Positions 47,683 through 58,086 of a stretch of 64,000 nucleotides of DNA are shown one piece after another; the stretch's first letter is position 1, and the number at the start of each line of letters is the position of its first letter. The position numbers and the translations under genes were made by a program. Below the pieces are notes generated by a model. The model searched no databases and had not been told where the DNA came from. It saw nothing but the letters and a program-made list of their open reading frames with translations. Origin of the DNA: Kosakonia pseudosacchari (GTDB lineage Bacteria; Pseudomonadota; Gammaproteobacteria; Enterobacterales; Enterobacteriaceae); contig NZ_FXWP01000026.1 in assembly GCF_900184035.1 (NCBI RefSeq), positions 91,758 through 155,757 of the forward strand, in the 5' to 3' direction.

Positions 47683-50247
47683 ATGCCGTATCGCGCGAAC
47701 CCGTTCTTTTCCAGCGCCCGTGGGCGGCTGCTGTTTTTTAATGTGCTCGTAGTGGCAGTGACCTTAATGGTGTGCGGCGTCGCCGTGCTCGGCTTTCGCC
47801 ATGCCAGCCAGATTCAGGAACAGGTGCAGCAGCAGACGCTGGACGATATGACCGGCAGCATGAACCTGGCGCGCGATACCGCAAGCGTTGCCACGGCGGC
47901 GGTACGTTTGTCGCAGGTGGTCGGCGCGCTGGAGTACAAAGGCGAAGCCGAGCGGCTGAAAGCGACGCAAAGTGCGCTGCAACACTCGCTTAACCAACTG
48001 GCGAACGCGCCGCTTGCGCAACTGGAGCCGCAACTGGTGGCGCAGATCACGCGGCGAAGCCATGAGTTGCAGCAAAGCGTCACCGAGATGCTGCAACGCG
48101 GACAGCGCCGCCATCTGGAGCGTAATGCGCTGCTCAGTTCGCTCTATCAAAGCCAAAGTTACCTGCGTCATTTACAGGAGATAAATGGGCGGGAAGGGGG
48201 AAAGATCCCCGACAGCCGACTGCTGGAAGAGATGGACCGGCTTATCATCGCCGCCATTCAAACGCCTTCTCCGCGCCCGACCATCAAACAGTTATCGGAG
48301 GTGATGGCGACATTACCGCTGCAAAGCGCCAGCCCAACGGTGGCGTTTATCCTGCCCGATTTCAGCGCCGAGTTGCGCAAACTGGAGCCGCTGTCGCTGC
48401 AACTGGAAGAGAGCGATCTGGCGATCAGCTGGTCGATGTTTCATATCAAAGCGCTGGTGGCACTGCTCAACAATGACATTAACCACTATGTCTCGGAAGT
48501 GGCGAACGCCTCTGAGCTGCGCACCACCCAGAGCCACCAGGAGATGCGCTCCATCATTGCGTTTATCAGCGTTTTCGCCCTGCTGGCGCTGGTGATCACC
48601 GGCTTTGCCGGTTGGTATATCTACCGTAACCTGGGGTCTAATTTGACCGCGATTTCACGCGCCATGTCGCGGCTGGCGCACGGTGAAAAGGAGGTTTCCG
48701 TACCGGGTTTGCAGCGGCGGGACGAGCTGGGCGAGCTGGCGCGGGCGTTTAACGTCTTCGCGCGCAATACCGCCTCGCTGGAGCACACCTCAAAGCTGCT
48801 GAAAGAGAAAAGCACGCAACTGGAAACCACTTTTCATGCGATGCGCGACGGCTTTGCCCTGTTTGACAACCAGGGCTGTCTGGTGGTGTGGAACCCGCAA
48901 TATCCGCTGCTGCTGGGGTTAACCGCCGATGCGCTCCAGCGCGGCCAGCATTACCAGCGTTTGCTGCACCAGGTGAGTGATCTGCCCGGCCACGTGCAGG
49001 AGAATCTCGCCCGACCGCTACCCAAACCGCAGGAGCTGCGGCTGGCAGATGATCGCACCATTGAGCTGCGCTTCAGCCCGGTGCCGGGACGCGGCATGGT
49101 TAACGTGGTGCTGGACCGAACCGAGCGCAAAGGGCTGGAGGCCGAGTTGTTGCACAGCCAGAAGATGAAAGCGGTCGGGCAGCTAACCGGCGGGCTGGCG
49201 CATGACTTTAACAACCTGCTGGCGGTGATTATCGGCAGCCTTGAACTGGTCTCGCCCGATTCACCGGATGCGCCGCGTATTTCGCGGGCGCTGAAAGCCG
49301 CCGAGCGCGGCGCGTTACTCACGCAGCGCTTACTGGCATTTTCGCGTAAACAGTCGCTGCACCCGCACGCAGTAGAGATGCAGCCGCTGCTGGAAAACCT
49401 CGGCGAACTGATGCGCCATTCCCTGCCTGCGACGTTGTCGCTGGAAATAGAGGCGCAGAACCCGGCGTGGCCCGCGTGGATCGATGTCGGGCAACTGGAA
49501 AACGCCATCATCAACCTGGTGATGAACGCCCGCGATGCCATGGAAGGGCAGAGCGGGGTTATCAAAGTGCGCACCTGGAATCAGCGCGTGACCCGCACTG
49601 ACGGACGCAAGCAGGATATGGTGGCGCTGGAGGTGGTGGATCACGGCTGCGGGATGTCGCAAGAGGTCAAAGCGCAGGTGTTTGAACCGTTCTTCACGAC
49701 CAAACAGACCGGCAGCGGTAGCGGGTTAGGGCTGTCGATGGTTTACGGTTTTGTCCGCCAGTCCGGCGGGCGGGTAGAGATCGAAAGCGCGCCAGGGCAG
49801 GGCACCACGGTGCGTTTGCAACTGCCCCGCGCGGCGGTGCAGGTGGTCAATCAGGCCGAGCCCGATTTGGCGCAAACGCGTGATACCCGCGACACGCTGA
49901 TTCTGGTGCTGGAAGATGAAGCGGATGTCCGCCAGACCTTGTGTGAACAGTTGCATGAGCTGGGGTATTTAACGCTGGAGGCCGAAAGCGGCGAGCAGGC
50001 GTTACAACTGCTGAGCGCGTCGCCGGAGATTGGCGCGCTGATTAGCGACCTGATGTTGCCCGGTGCGCTAAGCGGGGCGGAAGTGATTAACCTTGCGCGT
50101 CAGCACTATCCGCAACTGCCGCTGTTGCTGATAAGCGGCCAGGATCTGCGCCCGACGCAGAACCCTGCGCTGCCGGATGTCGAGCTGTTGCGCAAACCGT
50201 TTACCCGCGTACAACTTGCTCAGGCGCTGCGGCGTATTGCGGCGTAG
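47683..50247 (+). CDS. Hybrid sensor histidine kinase
   Basis: The 854-residue protein has membrane helices at about 15-37 and 290-314 bordering a periplasmic helical sensor domain, a HAMP linker (315-367), a PAS domain (about 378-483), HisKA with His507 in GGLAHDFNNLL, a HATPase domain (NAIINLVMNARDAM, DHGCGMS, GSGLGLSMVYG) and a C-terminal receiver (740-854) with Asp789 in LISDLMLPG. The helical periplasmic region resembles TorS-type sensors that read a binding protein. I infer that it senses the RbsB-like protein or its sugar and passes phosphate to the regulator encoded at 40672-41403; a phosphotransfer step would be needed if the receiver is part of the relay. It is divergent from the sugar operon. 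Confidence 0.9.
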   Translation: MPYRANPFFSSARGRLLFFNVLVVAVTLMVCGVAVLGFRHASQIQEQVQQQTLDDMTGSMNLARDTASVATAAVRLSQVVGALEYKGEAERLKATQSALQHSLNQLANAPLAQLEPQLVAQITRRSHELQQSVTEMLQRGQRRHLERNALLSSLYQSQSYLRHLQEINGREGGKIPDSRLLEEMDRLIIAAIQTPSPRPTIKQLSEVMATLPLQSASPTVAFILPDFSAELRKLEPLSLQLEESDLAISWSMFHIKALVALLNNDINHYVSEVANASELRTTQSHQEMRSIIAFISVFALLALVITGFAGWYIYRNLGSNLTAISRAMSRLAHGEKEVSVPGLQRRDELGELARAFNVFARNTASLEHTSKLLKEKSTQLETTFHAMRDGFALFDNQGCLVVWNPQYPLLLGLTADALQRGQHYQRLLHQVSDLPGHVQENLARPLPKPQELRLADDRTIELRFSPVPGRGMVNVVLDRTERKGLEAELLHSQKMKAVGQLTGGLAHDFNNLLAVIIGSLELVSPDSPDAPRISRALKAAERGALLTQRLLAFSRKQSLHPHAVEMQPLLENLGELMRHSLPATLSLEIEAQNPAWPAWIDVGQLENAIINLVMNARDAMEGQSGVIKVRTWNQRVTRTDGRKQDMVALEVVDHGCGMSQEVKAQVFEPFFTTKQTGSGSGLGLSMVYGFVRQSGGRVEIESAPGQGTTVRLQLPRAAVQVVNQAEPDLAQTRDTRDTLILVLEDEADVRQTLCEQLHELGYLTLEAESGEQALQLLSASPEIGALISDLMLPGALSGAEVINLARQHYPQLPLLLISGQDLRPTQNPALPDVELLRKPFTRVQLAQALRRIAA

Positions 50248-50327
50248 TGGATTTGAGATTCCTCCGCTACCCGGCGCGCGCGTGGCTGAATTAACGTAAG
50301 CCTCGTCCCTATTTGAGGCTGGCCTTT

Positions 50328-50642
50328 ATGAAACGTTACGCGAACGCGCTGGTGCTCGGCGCTCTCTTACTCAGTGGTCAGGTTGCCCACGCGGATATGA
50401 TTGATGATGCGATTGGTAATATCCAGCGGGCGATTGGCGAAGCGTATAACACAGATAGCCGCGATGACAGGCGCGATGATGACTACCAAAGCCGCGACCA
50501 GCGCAGGCAGTACGACGATCGTTATCAGCAGCTTGAGGATCGGCGTCGTCAGCTGGATGACCGCCAGCGCCAGCTCGATCGCGAGCGGCGCCAGCTTGAT
50601 GATGAACAGCGCAGGCTGGAAGACGACGATTATTATCGCTAA
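50328..50642 (+). CDS. yjdP: YjdP, small secreted Arg/Asp-rich protein
   Basis: The 104-residue protein has a signal peptide (MKRYANALVLGALLLSGQVAHA) and then IDDAIGNIQRAI. A long charged coiled-coil-like stretch built from repeats of DDRRRQLDDRQRQLD type follows. It matches E. coli YjdP as I recall it, in both sequence and place next to phnP. The start is the ATG at 50328. Function unknown; probably periplasmic. Confidence 0.9.
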   Translation: MKRYANALVLGALLLSGQVAHADMIDDAIGNIQRAIGEAYNTDSRDDRRDDDYQSRDQRRQYDDRYQQLEDRRRQLDDRQRQLDRERRQLDDEQRRLEDDDYYR

Positions 50643-50647
50643 CGCGG

Positions 50648-50983
50648 CTACGCAGGGATGCGCAAACCTAAACGCGCCGGAACGACATCTTCCAGCAACG
50701 CGACCAGTTGCGGGTCCATAAAGTGGTAATGGTCAGGAATATCCAGCACGTAAACCGGTTTATGCTGCACCAGGCGGCTGAAGTCTTCCAGAATCCGGCT
50801 TTTGTGATGCTCTTCCATGACGCAGATAACATCTGCCCAGGAGAGAATGGCGGGGGAGACGGTTTTTCTCGCCTGGCGTTGTGTGCCAGCGGAACGGGCA
50901 TTCAGCCCGGGATAGCGACGAAATACCTGCTCAGCCGTGGGGCTGCGCCACTGGTTTCGGCTACAAATAAAAAGCACATTCAT
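50648..50983 (-). CDS. Small low-molecular-weight-phosphatase-like protein
   Basis: The protein is 111 residues from the ATG at 50983 (MNVLFICSRNQWRSPTAEQVF). The start of the low-molecular-weight tyrosine phosphatase fold is clear: strand, then CSRNQWRS, a C-x5-R-S loop with the catalytic Cys and Arg. SAGTQRQA follows. The protein is about 40 residues shorter than typical members and lacks a clear DP acid motif, having DIPDHYHFMDP instead. Phosphatase activity is thus possible but unproven. The 212 bases to phnP hold no gene. Confidence 0.75.
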   Translation of the reverse strand: MNVLFICSRNQWRSPTAEQVFRRYPGLNARSAGTQRQARKTVSPAILSWADVICVMEEHHKSRILEDFSRLVQHKPVYVLDIPDHYHFMDPQLVALLEDVVPARLGLRIPA

Positions 50984-51195
50984 GGCAAGCTCAATACTCT
51001 TCAAAGCCGCGATGTGCTAATAACTGCCTGGTCACACGCGGGTAAGTAAGACCCCGTTGCGTTATGCGCAACAACTTTTTTGTTTTTGCTGCGAGTCTGT
51101 ACGCTTAATCCTTCAAACGACCTCTTTACAGGCTGCGTTTGCTTATTTCCGCTTCCACCGGAATTGATGCGACGAATATATCCATATTATGCGGT

Positions 51196-51954
51196 CTAAT
51201 CCAGCACAATCCGCATGCCATCATACCCTGCTTCAAACCCCGTCGGCAGCGGGTTTTTCATCATCCATTGATCAAAGACATGACTGATATGCGTTAGGAT
51301 AACTCTTGGACAGCCAATCACCTCATTCAGGGCGATAACGGTGTTCAAATCGCAGTGATTTTTCGGCGTTTGCGCACGCGGTTCATAAGAACAATCTATG
51401 AACATAACGTGCGGATGATTATTAAGCAGAAACTTCAGCGTCTTGTCCGGCAAACCCGCCGTATCGGATAGCCACGCCACCCGGCTGTGCGCCGACTCCA
51501 GTAGATAACCGAACGTGAGTTTCGAATGATTCAGCGGCAGCGGCGTCACCTGTAAACCTTGCAGATTAAATACCACAAAGGGTTCAACAGTATGGCTGAA
51601 ATCAAGCAGACCGGGGTGTTTGAACAGATCGTCGCAGCCCTGTTCATCCGGCGGGCCAAAGACCGGAATTTTAGCGCCCACGCCCCAGCGCAACGGAAAC
51701 AAACCCTGCACGTGATCCATGTGATAGTGAGTAAGCAGGAACTGTTGAAAGTGACCTGCGGGGAAGTTCTCCATCAGGTCAGGGATACCGGCGTCGAGTA
51801 AAGTTACTGCCTCGTTAAACTTCACGGCTGCGCTACAGGGTTTGCGGCGATAAGTTTCATTCTGACGGGCACGGCGGCAGGCGGCGCAGTCGCAACCAAA
51901 AACCGGCACCAGTTGTGCGCCGCCGGTACCGGTAAGGGTGATTGTCAGGCTCAT
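51196..51954 (-). CDS. phnP: Phosphoribosyl cyclic phosphodiesterase PhnP
   Basis: The protein is 252 residues from the ATG at 51954 ([12 protein letters not shown]), the E. coli PhnP length. It has the extra structural zinc site ([11 protein letters not shown]) and the catalytic [12 protein letters not shown]. PhnP opens 5-phosphoribosyl 1,2-cyclic phosphate, the product of C-P lyase, to ribose 1,5-bisphosphate. It is the last phn gene; 60 bases separate it from phnN. E. coli phnO, an aminoalkylphosphonate acetyltransferase gene between them, is missing. Confidence 0.95.
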   Translation of the reverse strand: MSLTITLTGTGGAQLVPVFGCDCAACRRARQNETYRRKPCSAAVKFNEAVTLLDAGIPDLMENFPAGHFQQFLLTHYHMDHVQGLFPLRWGVGAKIPVFGPPDEQGCDDLFKHPGLLDFSHTVEPFVVFNLQGLQVTPLPLNHSKLTFGYLLESAHSRVAWLSDTAGLPDKTLKFLLNNHPHVMFIDCSYEPRAQTPKNHCDLNTVIALNEVIGCPRVILTHISHVFDQWMMKNPLPTGFEAGYDGMRIVLD

Positions 51955-52014
51955 AGCGCCTCGCTTTAACGGTTGAGTCAACGTAACCGGCGCAGCAACG
52001 CTACGCCGACATCA

Positions 52015-52563
52015 TTACGCGCTTTTCCCTTGTTGCGCACGAATCAGCATGACCAGTCCTTCTACTGACTGTAGCAAACTGCCATCGTTATTCAGCGTCA
52101 GGCAATTACCCGGCTGGTAACGCGCCGCGCGCTCCAGCCGCGCTTCAATCTCTGCGGCGCTCTCTCGCCCGCGTTTTTCCAGGCGCTGGCGCAAAATAGC
52201 TGGCGAAACCTGCACGTACACCGGCATCAGCGTGTCGCCATATTGCGCTTGCGCCTGTTGCAGATGCCCGCGCGAACCGTTTACCACCACATCAAACCCG
52301 GCCTGTAGCCAGAGGTCTATCTCTGCGCCGATGCCGTAATAAAAGTCGTTGGCGTGCCAGCTCAGCGTAAACAGATGCTGCTCGGCACGCGTAAAAAACT
52401 CTTTTTCACTCAACGCGATATGGTTTTCGCTCCCGGCGCTGGCCGGGCGGGTGATATAGCGGTGCGCGACCAGTAATTGCGGATGTTCCCGCTGGCGCAG
52501 CGCCGCCAGCAACGAGTCTTTGCCCGCGCCGGACGGCCCCATTAACCAGATCAGTCTGCCCAT
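52015..52563 (-). CDS. phnN: Ribose 1,5-bisphosphate phosphokinase PhnN
   Basis: The 182-residue protein has Walker [10 protein letters not shown] and the guanylate-kinase-like fold (HRYITRPAS). It phosphorylates ribose 1,5-bisphosphate to PRPP, returning the carbon to nucleotide synthesis. Its start overlaps the stop of phnM by a base. Confidence 0.95.
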   Translation of the reverse strand: MGRLIWLMGPSGAGKDSLLAALRQREHPQLLVAHRYITRPASAGSENHIALSEKEFFTRAEQHLFTLSWHANDFYYGIGAEIDLWLQAGFDVVVNGSRGHLQQAQAQYGDTLMPVYVQVSPAILRQRLEKRGRESAAEIEARLERAARYQPGNCLTLNNDGSLLQSVEGLVMLIRAQQGKSA

Positions 52564-53699
52564 CAGAACACCCTTTTCCCCTCGCGCCAGACGTGATCAA
52601 TGCGTACGTGGTCGCCTTTGTGGTGCGCCAGCACCAGATCCGCCCGCTTCCCTTCGGCGATCACGCCGCGATCGTTAAGATTCAGCGCCTGCGCCGGGTT
52701 TTTGGTCACCAGGTGAACCGCTTTCTCCAGGTTGAAGTCATTCTCTTCATCGCTGGCTACGCGAAACACCGCATCCAGCAGGCTGGCGGGATAATAGTCG
52801 GAGGACAAAATATCCAGCATGCCAAGCTGCGCCAGTTTGTGCGCCGCCACGTTGCCGGAGTGGGAACCGCCGCGCACGATATTGGGTGCGCCCATCAGCA
52901 CGCGCAATCCATGCTCACGCGAGGCTTCCGCCGCCGCGAAAGTGGTCGGGAATTCCGCAATCACGCTGCCTAACTGGTGCGATTCGACAACGTGCTCGCG
53001 CGTTGCGTCATCGTGGCTGGCCAGCGGCAGGTTACGCGCATTGCATAGCGCGGCGATGGCTAACCGGTTTGGCTGCGACCACTCTGCCGCCAGCGCCAGT
53101 TGTTCCTGCTCGAACTGATCCATCTGCTCGTCGGTGAGATGGTATTTGCCCTGATAATATTCACGATACTTCTCATAGCTGGCGTACTGGCGCTGTCCTG
53201 GCGAATGATCCATTAGCGACACCAGCGCGACCGGCTCGCGGCCAACCAGTTTTTCAAACAGCGGCAGCGTCGTATGGTGCGGCAGTTCGCAGCGCAGATG
53301 CAGGCGGTGCTCCGCGCGGTTCAACCCGCGCTTTTGCGAATCTTCCACGGCGTTGATCATCTTTTCCAGATTCTCCAGCCGGTCACCGCCGTCGCGCACA
53401 TCGCCAATCGCTACCGCGTCCAGCACCGTGGTAATCCCGCTGGCGACCATCAGCGCGTCGTGGCTGCTCATCGCGGAATGGGCGGGCCAGTCCACTTTCG
53501 GGCGCGGGGTGAAGAACTTATCCAGGTTATCCGTGTGCAGTTCAATAAGCCCCGGCATCAGCCAGCCGCCGTCGCCATCATGCGCGCCGGGCTGGCAGCT
53601 TTGGGTTTCGGCAAAAGCACGAATGACGCCGTCACGCACTTCCAGCGAGCCGCTGATTACCTCATCTTCGAGGATCAGTTTTACATTGTTGATGATCAT
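52563..53699 (-). CDS. phnM: RPnTP diphosphatase PhnM
   Basis: The 378-residue amidohydrolase-fold protein has metal-ligand motifs [12 protein letters not shown] and [11 protein letters not shown] and a later GGSHSGNVA. It removes pyrophosphate from ribose-alkylphosphonate triphosphate before C-P cleavage. Its ATG overlaps the phnL TGA (ATGA). Confidence 0.95.
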   Translation of the reverse strand: MIINNVKLILEDEVISGSLEVRDGVIRAFAETQSCQPGAHDGDGGWLMPGLIELHTDNLDKFFTPRPKVDWPAHSAMSSHDALMVASGITTVLDAVAIGDVRDGGDRLENLEKMINAVEDSQKRGLNRAEHRLHLRCELPHHTTLPLFEKLVGREPVALVSLMDHSPGQRQYASYEKYREYYQGKYHLTDEQMDQFEQEQLALAAEWSQPNRLAIAALCNARNLPLASHDDATREHVVESHQLGSVIAEFPTTFAAAEASREHGLRVLMGAPNIVRGGSHSGNVAAHKLAQLGMLDILSSDYYPASLLDAVFRVASDEENDFNLEKAVHLVTKNPAQALNLNDRGVIAEGKRADLVLAHHKGDHVRIDHVWREGKRVF

Positions 53700-54382
53700 G
53701 CAGAGATCCCCATCGGGTAGAGGCGATCGGCGACATGTTCGCGCACGGCGCCATCGTGAAAGATGCCGACAATCGCTGCGCCGCGCGCTTTGGCTTGCGC
53801 GATCAGTTCAACGACAGCGGCGCTGTTTTTCTCATCCAGCGAAGCGGTAGGTTCATCGAGCAGCAAAATCGGGTAGTCGACAATAAACCCGCGCGCGATA
53901 TTGACGCGCTGCTGCTCACCGCCGGAAAAGGTGGCGGGAGCGAGGTGCCACAAACGTTCCGGCACATTCAGCCGGGTGAGCAACTCACCCGCTTTTTGTA
54001 CGCAGTGTTCGCGGGCAACGCCCTGTTCCAGCAGCGGCTGCATCACCACATCCAGCGCGCTAACGCGGGGAATCACGCGTAAAAACTGGCTCACCCAGCC
54101 AATGGTGTGGCGGCGCACTTCCAGCACTTTGCGCGCCGGGGCCTGCACCAGATCCACCCATTCGTCGCCATGTTTGACATGAATATGTCCGGCGTCGGGC
54201 AGGTAATTGGCATATAGCGAGCGCAGCAGGGTCGATTTCCCACTGCCGGAATGCCCGTGCAGCACCACGCATTCACCGGCCTCAACGCTGAGCGATGTCT
54301 CACGCAGTACCGGCAGGCGCACGCCGTTTTGATGATGCAGGACAAAGGTCTTGCTGACATTTTCCACACGCAAAACAGTCAT
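53696..54382 (-). CDS. phnL: C-P lyase ABC-type protein PhnL
   Basis: The protein of about 228 residues has Walker [11 protein letters not shown], signature [15 protein letters not shown] and Walker [13 protein letters not shown]. It is a soluble ABC ATPase of the C-P lyase machinery, with no membrane partner. Two adjacent ATGs occur (54385 and 54382); the second is better spaced from AAGGAG. Confidence 0.94.
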   Translation of the reverse strand: MTVLRVENVSKTFVLHHQNGVRLPVLRETSLSVEAGECVVLHGHSGSGKSTLLRSLYANYLPDAGHIHVKHGDEWVDLVQAPARKVLEVRRHTIGWVSQFLRVIPRVSALDVVMQPLLEQGVAREHCVQKAGELLTRLNVPERLWHLAPATFSGGEQQRVNIARGFIVDYPILLLDEPTASLDEKNSAAVVELIAQAKARGAAIVGIFHDGAVREHVADRLYPMGISA

Positions 54383-54392
54383 CATCCACTCC

Positions 54393-55151
54393 TTAATTTT
54401 GCAATACCGAGGAGACCAGCAATTGGGTGTAAGGATGGTGCGGATCGTCGAGCACCCGATCGGTTAACCCACTTTCCACCACCTGACCCTGTTTCATCAC
54501 CAGCAAGCGGTTCGCCAGCAGCCGCGCGACGCCCAAATCATGGGTCACCATCACTACAGCAAGGTTCATCTCCACCACCAGGCCGCGCAGCAGATCGAGC
54601 AAACGCGCCTGTACGGAAACATCGAGCCCGCCGGTGGGCTCATCCATAAACACCAGTTTCGGGCGCGTGACCAGGTTACGGGCGATTTGCAGACGCTGCT
54701 GCATGCCGCCGGAAAAAGTGGTTGGCAGGTCGTCGATGCGTGAGGGTGGGATCTCGACATCGCTGAGCCACTGCTCAGCGCGGGCACGGATCTCGCCGTA
54801 ATGCCGCGCCCCGGTCGCCATCAGACGTTCGCCGATATTGCCGCCGGCGGAAACCTGGCGGCGCAGGCCATCGAGCGGATGCTGATGGACCACGCCCCAT
54901 TCGGTGCGCAACAAGCGGCGGCGTTCAGCTTCGCTCATCGCGTAGAGGTCGCGCGCCTGGTAAGTGATGGTGCCGTGCTGCGGCACCAGACGCGCCGAAA
55001 TCGCGTTCAGTAACGTGGTTTTGCCTGAGCCAGATTCACCGACAATGCCCAGCACTTCGCCCGGCCACAACTCGAAAGAGACATCCTGAAAACCCTTGCC
55101 TGGCGCATAAAGATGGGAAAGGTGATTCACCGAAAGCAGCGGTTGGGTCAT
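54393..55151 (-). CDS. phnK: C-P lyase ABC-type protein PhnK
   Basis: The 252-residue ABC ATPase has [14 protein letters not shown], a signature [15 protein letters not shown] and [13 protein letters not shown]. In E. coli PhnK binds the PhnGHIJ core complex. The gene overlaps phnJ by four bases. Confidence 0.95.
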   Translation of the reverse strand: MTQPLLSVNHLSHLYAPGKGFQDVSFELWPGEVLGIVGESGSGKTTLLNAISARLVPQHGTITYQARDLYAMSEAERRRLLRTEWGVVHQHPLDGLRRQVSAGGNIGERLMATGARHYGEIRARAEQWLSDVEIPPSRIDDLPTTFSGGMQQRLQIARNLVTRPKLVFMDEPTGGLDVSVQARLLDLLRGLVVEMNLAVVMVTHDLGVARLLANRLLVMKQGQVVESGLTDRVLDDPHHPYTQLLVSSVLQN

Positions 55152-55996
55152 TTGCGTAAAGCCTCGCTCTGTTGGTGGCAGTAATCGGTGTCGGAGCAGA
55201 CGAACATGCGCGTACCGGTATCGTCCAGTACCACTTCATCGAGGTAACTGTGGGTTGAACCGCAAATGGCACACGGCTGATCCCACTTTTGCGGCGCGAA
55301 GGGGTAATCCTCAAAATCGAGGCTCACCACCTGCGTGTAGGGCGGCACGGCATAAATGCGTTTTTCACGTCCGGCGCCAAACAGTTGCAGGGCGGGCATC
55401 ATGTGCATTTTCGGGTTATCAAACGCCGGGATGGGCGACGGGTCCATCACGTAACGGGCATTCACTTTTACCGGCCATGCATAGCGGGTGGTGAAATTGC
55501 CAAAACGGGCAATATCCTCGTACAGCTTCACCTGCATTACGCCGTACTCTTCCAGCGCGTGCATGGTGCGGGTTTCTGTCTCGCGTGGCTCGATAAAGCG
55601 CAACGGTTCCGGGATCGGCACCTGGTAAATCAGAATTTGATCTTCTTTGAGCGGCGTTTCCGGAATGCGGTGACGGGTCTGAATCAGCGTGGCGTCGGCG
55701 GTGCGCTCGGTGGTTTCCACTCCCGTAACACGGGTAAAAAACTGGCGGATAGAGACGGCGTTGGTGGTGTCGTCTGCGCCCTGGTCGATCACTTTCAGCA
55801 CGTCCTCTTCGCCAATCACGCTGGCGGTAAGCTGAATGCCGCCAGTGCCCCAGCCATAAGGCATTGGCATTTCGCGCCCGCCAAACGGCACCTGGTAACC
55901 GGGGATTGCCACTGCTTTTAGCAGCGCACGGCGGATCATGCGTTTGGTTTGCTCATCCAGGAAAGCAAAGTTGTAACCGGTCAGCGCGTTAGCCAC
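55148..55996 (-). CDS. phnJ: C-P lyase catalytic subunit PhnJ
   Basis: The 282-residue radical-SAM enzyme cleaves the carbon-phosphorus bond of ribosyl alkylphosphonate monophosphate. The cluster and catalytic cysteines are intact in CAICGSTHSY and FVCSDTDYC near the C terminus. The start is a GTG at 55996 (VANALTGYNF in frame) with AGGAGAGACACC before it; the ORF extension to 56050 lies in phnI. It overlaps phnI by eight bases. Confidence 0.95.
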   Translation of the reverse strand: MANALTGYNFAFLDEQTKRMIRRALLKAVAIPGYQVPFGGREMPMPYGWGTGGIQLTASVIGEEDVLKVIDQGADDTTNAVSIRQFFTRVTGVETTERTADATLIQTRHRIPETPLKEDQILIYQVPIPEPLRFIEPRETETRTMHALEEYGVMQVKLYEDIARFGNFTTRYAWPVKVNARYVMDPSPIPAFDNPKMHMMPALQLFGAGREKRIYAVPPYTQVVSLDFEDYPFAPQKWDQPCAICGSTHSYLDEVVLDDTGTRMFVCSDTDYCHQQSEALRK

Positions 55997-57053
55997 GGTG
56001 TCTCTCCTGTTGTAGCTGTCTGAGCAAATCCAGTTCGGCCTGGAAATCAACGTAGTGGGGGAGTTTCAGATGCGAGACAAAGCCCGCCGCTTCAACGTTA
56101 TCCGCGTGCGCCAGCACAAACTCTTCGTCCTGCGCCGGGCTTTTAATTGGCTCGCCATAGTCGGCGGCTTGCAGGGCGCGGTCGACCAGCGCCATCGCCA
56201 TCGCTTTGCGTTCGCTCATGCCGAACACCAGCCCGTATCCGCGCGTGAAGTGCGGCATCTCCTCTTGCGGGGCGACAAAGCCATTGACCATTTCACATTC
56301 GGTTATCAGCAGTTCGCCGATGTTAACCGCAAAACCCAGCTCTTCCGGCACAATTTCGATGTCGATATAGCCGCTGCGGATCTCACCGGCGAACGGGTGG
56401 TTGCGCCCGTAGCCGCGCTGCGTGGAGTAGGCCAGTGCCAGCAAGTAACCCTCATCGCCGCGCGCCAGTTGTTGCAGGCGCGCAGAGCGTGAGCAGGGGT
56501 AAACCGGGGGATTGCGGGTAATATCGTCCGGGGTTGCGCCGCTATCTTCTTCGGCTTTCGCCAGTCCTTCGTTGACCAGCAAACTAAACACGTGCGGTGC
56601 GGCGTCCTGCTGCGCTTCACGCGTGGTGAGCGTCGGCGTTTCGCCTTCGGCGAGCAGAGTAAAATCGAGCAGGCGGTGGGTGTAATCGTAAGTGGGGCCA
56701 AGCAACTGACCGCCAGGAATATCTTTATAAACCGCCGAGATACGGCGTTCTAAACGCATTGTCGCGCTGTCGATAGGTTCGCTCACCGCCAGGCGCGGCA
56801 GCGTGGTGCGGTAAGCGCGCAGCAGAAAAATGGCTTCGACGTTATCGCCGCTCGCCTGTTTTAACGCCAGCGCCGCCAGTTCCCGATCGGCAATGCCGCC
56901 TTCGGTCATCACGCGGTCAACAGCCAGATGCAACTGGTCGGCGATTTGCGCAACGCTCAGCTCCGCAAGCTCCGCGTCGCCACGGCGTTTATGCTCCTGC
57001 AGTGCGTGGGCAGCGGCGATGGCCTTTTCGCCCCCCTTGACAGCAACGTACAT
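55989..57053 (-). CDS. phnI: C-P lyase core subunit PhnI
   Basis: The 354-residue protein equals E. coli PhnI ([19 protein letters not shown]). With PhnG and PhnL it exchanges adenine of ATP for the phosphonate. It carries the conserved histidine-rich C-terminal part of the family. Confidence 0.96.
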   Translation of the reverse strand: MYVAVKGGEKAIAAAHALQEHKRRGDAELAELSVAQIADQLHLAVDRVMTEGGIADRELAALALKQASGDNVEAIFLLRAYRTTLPRLAVSEPIDSATMRLERRISAVYKDIPGGQLLGPTYDYTHRLLDFTLLAEGETPTLTTREAQQDAAPHVFSLLVNEGLAKAEEDSGATPDDITRNPPVYPCSRSARLQQLARGDEGYLLALAYSTQRGYGRNHPFAGEIRSGYIDIEIVPEELGFAVNIGELLITECEMVNGFVAPQEEMPHFTRGYGLVFGMSERKAMAMALVDRALQAADYGEPIKSPAQDEEFVLAHADNVEAAGFVSHLKLPHYVDFQAELDLLRQLQQERHRG

Positions 57054-57637
57054 CAGTACACCTCCACCAATGTGGTTCTGGGGATTGCCAGCGCGCGTTC
57101 GCCACAGGTCAGGATCACGTCGATGCCTGTCGGGAACGAGTGCGGGCGGTCGGTAAACTCATCGGTAATGCACTCCGGCAACTGCGGAGCAATCATGCGT
57201 TCTTCCAGAATGCCCGGCCCGGTCAGGCGCAGCATGCGCCCGCCGCTCAGCGCAGGTAGTTGTAAAATCAGGGTCGCGCTACTTTCCGGGCTGATATCGG
57301 TGCCGCCCGGCAGCGCGTTCAGTTGTTCGGCGCTGAGGGTGTGATCGGCAATGGCGAACAGCGACTGTTGCGGTTGATCGACCAGCGGCGCGTTGGTATG
57401 AAAGCGCAGGTTCTGGCGCACGATATCGTTATCCACGGCGGCGGAAAGCCAAATTGGCGTGTCGTTATCGGCAAGCGTCAGCAACACGCTGGTGGTGGCC
57501 GGGTTGAGCGGCGGCCAGCCATGTTTTAACTGCGGCAGCGAGACAATCACGCCCGGCTCGCTCATGGCTTTTAACAGACGGCGAAAACAGTGTTGGGCAT
57601 CGTGAACCGCCGAGGCGAAAGCGGGTTGTAAGGTCAT
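57053..57637 (-). CDS. phnH: C-P lyase core subunit PhnH
   Basis: The 194-residue protein matches the PhnH family ([49 protein letters not shown]). It is a structural PLP-transferase-like member of the GHIJ core. Its stop overlaps the phnI start by one base. Confidence 0.95.
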   Translation of the reverse strand: MTLQPAFASAVHDAQHCFRRLLKAMSEPGVIVSLPQLKHGWPPLNPATTSVLLTLADNDTPIWLSAAVDNDIVRQNLRFHTNAPLVDQPQQSLFAIADHTLSAEQLNALPGGTDISPESSATLILQLPALSGGRMLRLTGPGILEERMIAPQLPECITDEFTDRPHSFPTGIDVILTCGERALAIPRTTLVEVY

Positions 57638-58086
57638 GTGTTATCTCCGCGAACCAGCGTAAAGAAGTCGACCCGGCTGGCGTTGACTTCAGCCTGGCGC
57701 GCGGTAAGTCGCGCGGCGCGGTCCGCTTCCAGCGGGGTAATAAGGGTTTCCATCAACGTCTGGAAACGGGAAGGGTCCTGTAACAGCGCATCACACACGG
57801 CGCAGCGCTCGGCGTGGCCTTTATCGCGCCCGAGCACCCAGCTAAAACCGAGCGTGCCGCACTCCAGGCGAATAACCGCGCGCGTTAATGTTGCATCGCC
57901 GGGAAAGAAACGATCGCCGGTCGCGCCCATGCGTGCCTGGATCTGCACCAGGCCGGTCTGCGGGGCGCGCACCTGTTCGTATTCCGGGGTGAGTCCGAGG
58001 GTGCGCATTCGGCCGCGCAGCATCTCCGGCGTGGCGTGCGCGAGTGCGGCCATCCAGCGCTGTCGGGTTGGCGTATCAAAATGCAT
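57634..58086 (-). CDS. phnG: C-P lyase core subunit PhnG
   Basis: The 150-residue protein matches PhnG ([34 protein letters not shown]). It overlaps phnH by four bases and follows phnF directly. Confidence 0.95.
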   Translation of the reverse strand: MHFDTPTRQRWMAALAHATPEMLRGRMRTLGLTPEYEQVRAPQTGLVQIQARMGATGDRFFPGDATLTRAVIRLECGTLGFSWVLGRDKGHAERCAVCDALLQDPSRFQTLMETLITPLEADRAARLTARQAEVNASRVDFFTLVRGDNT

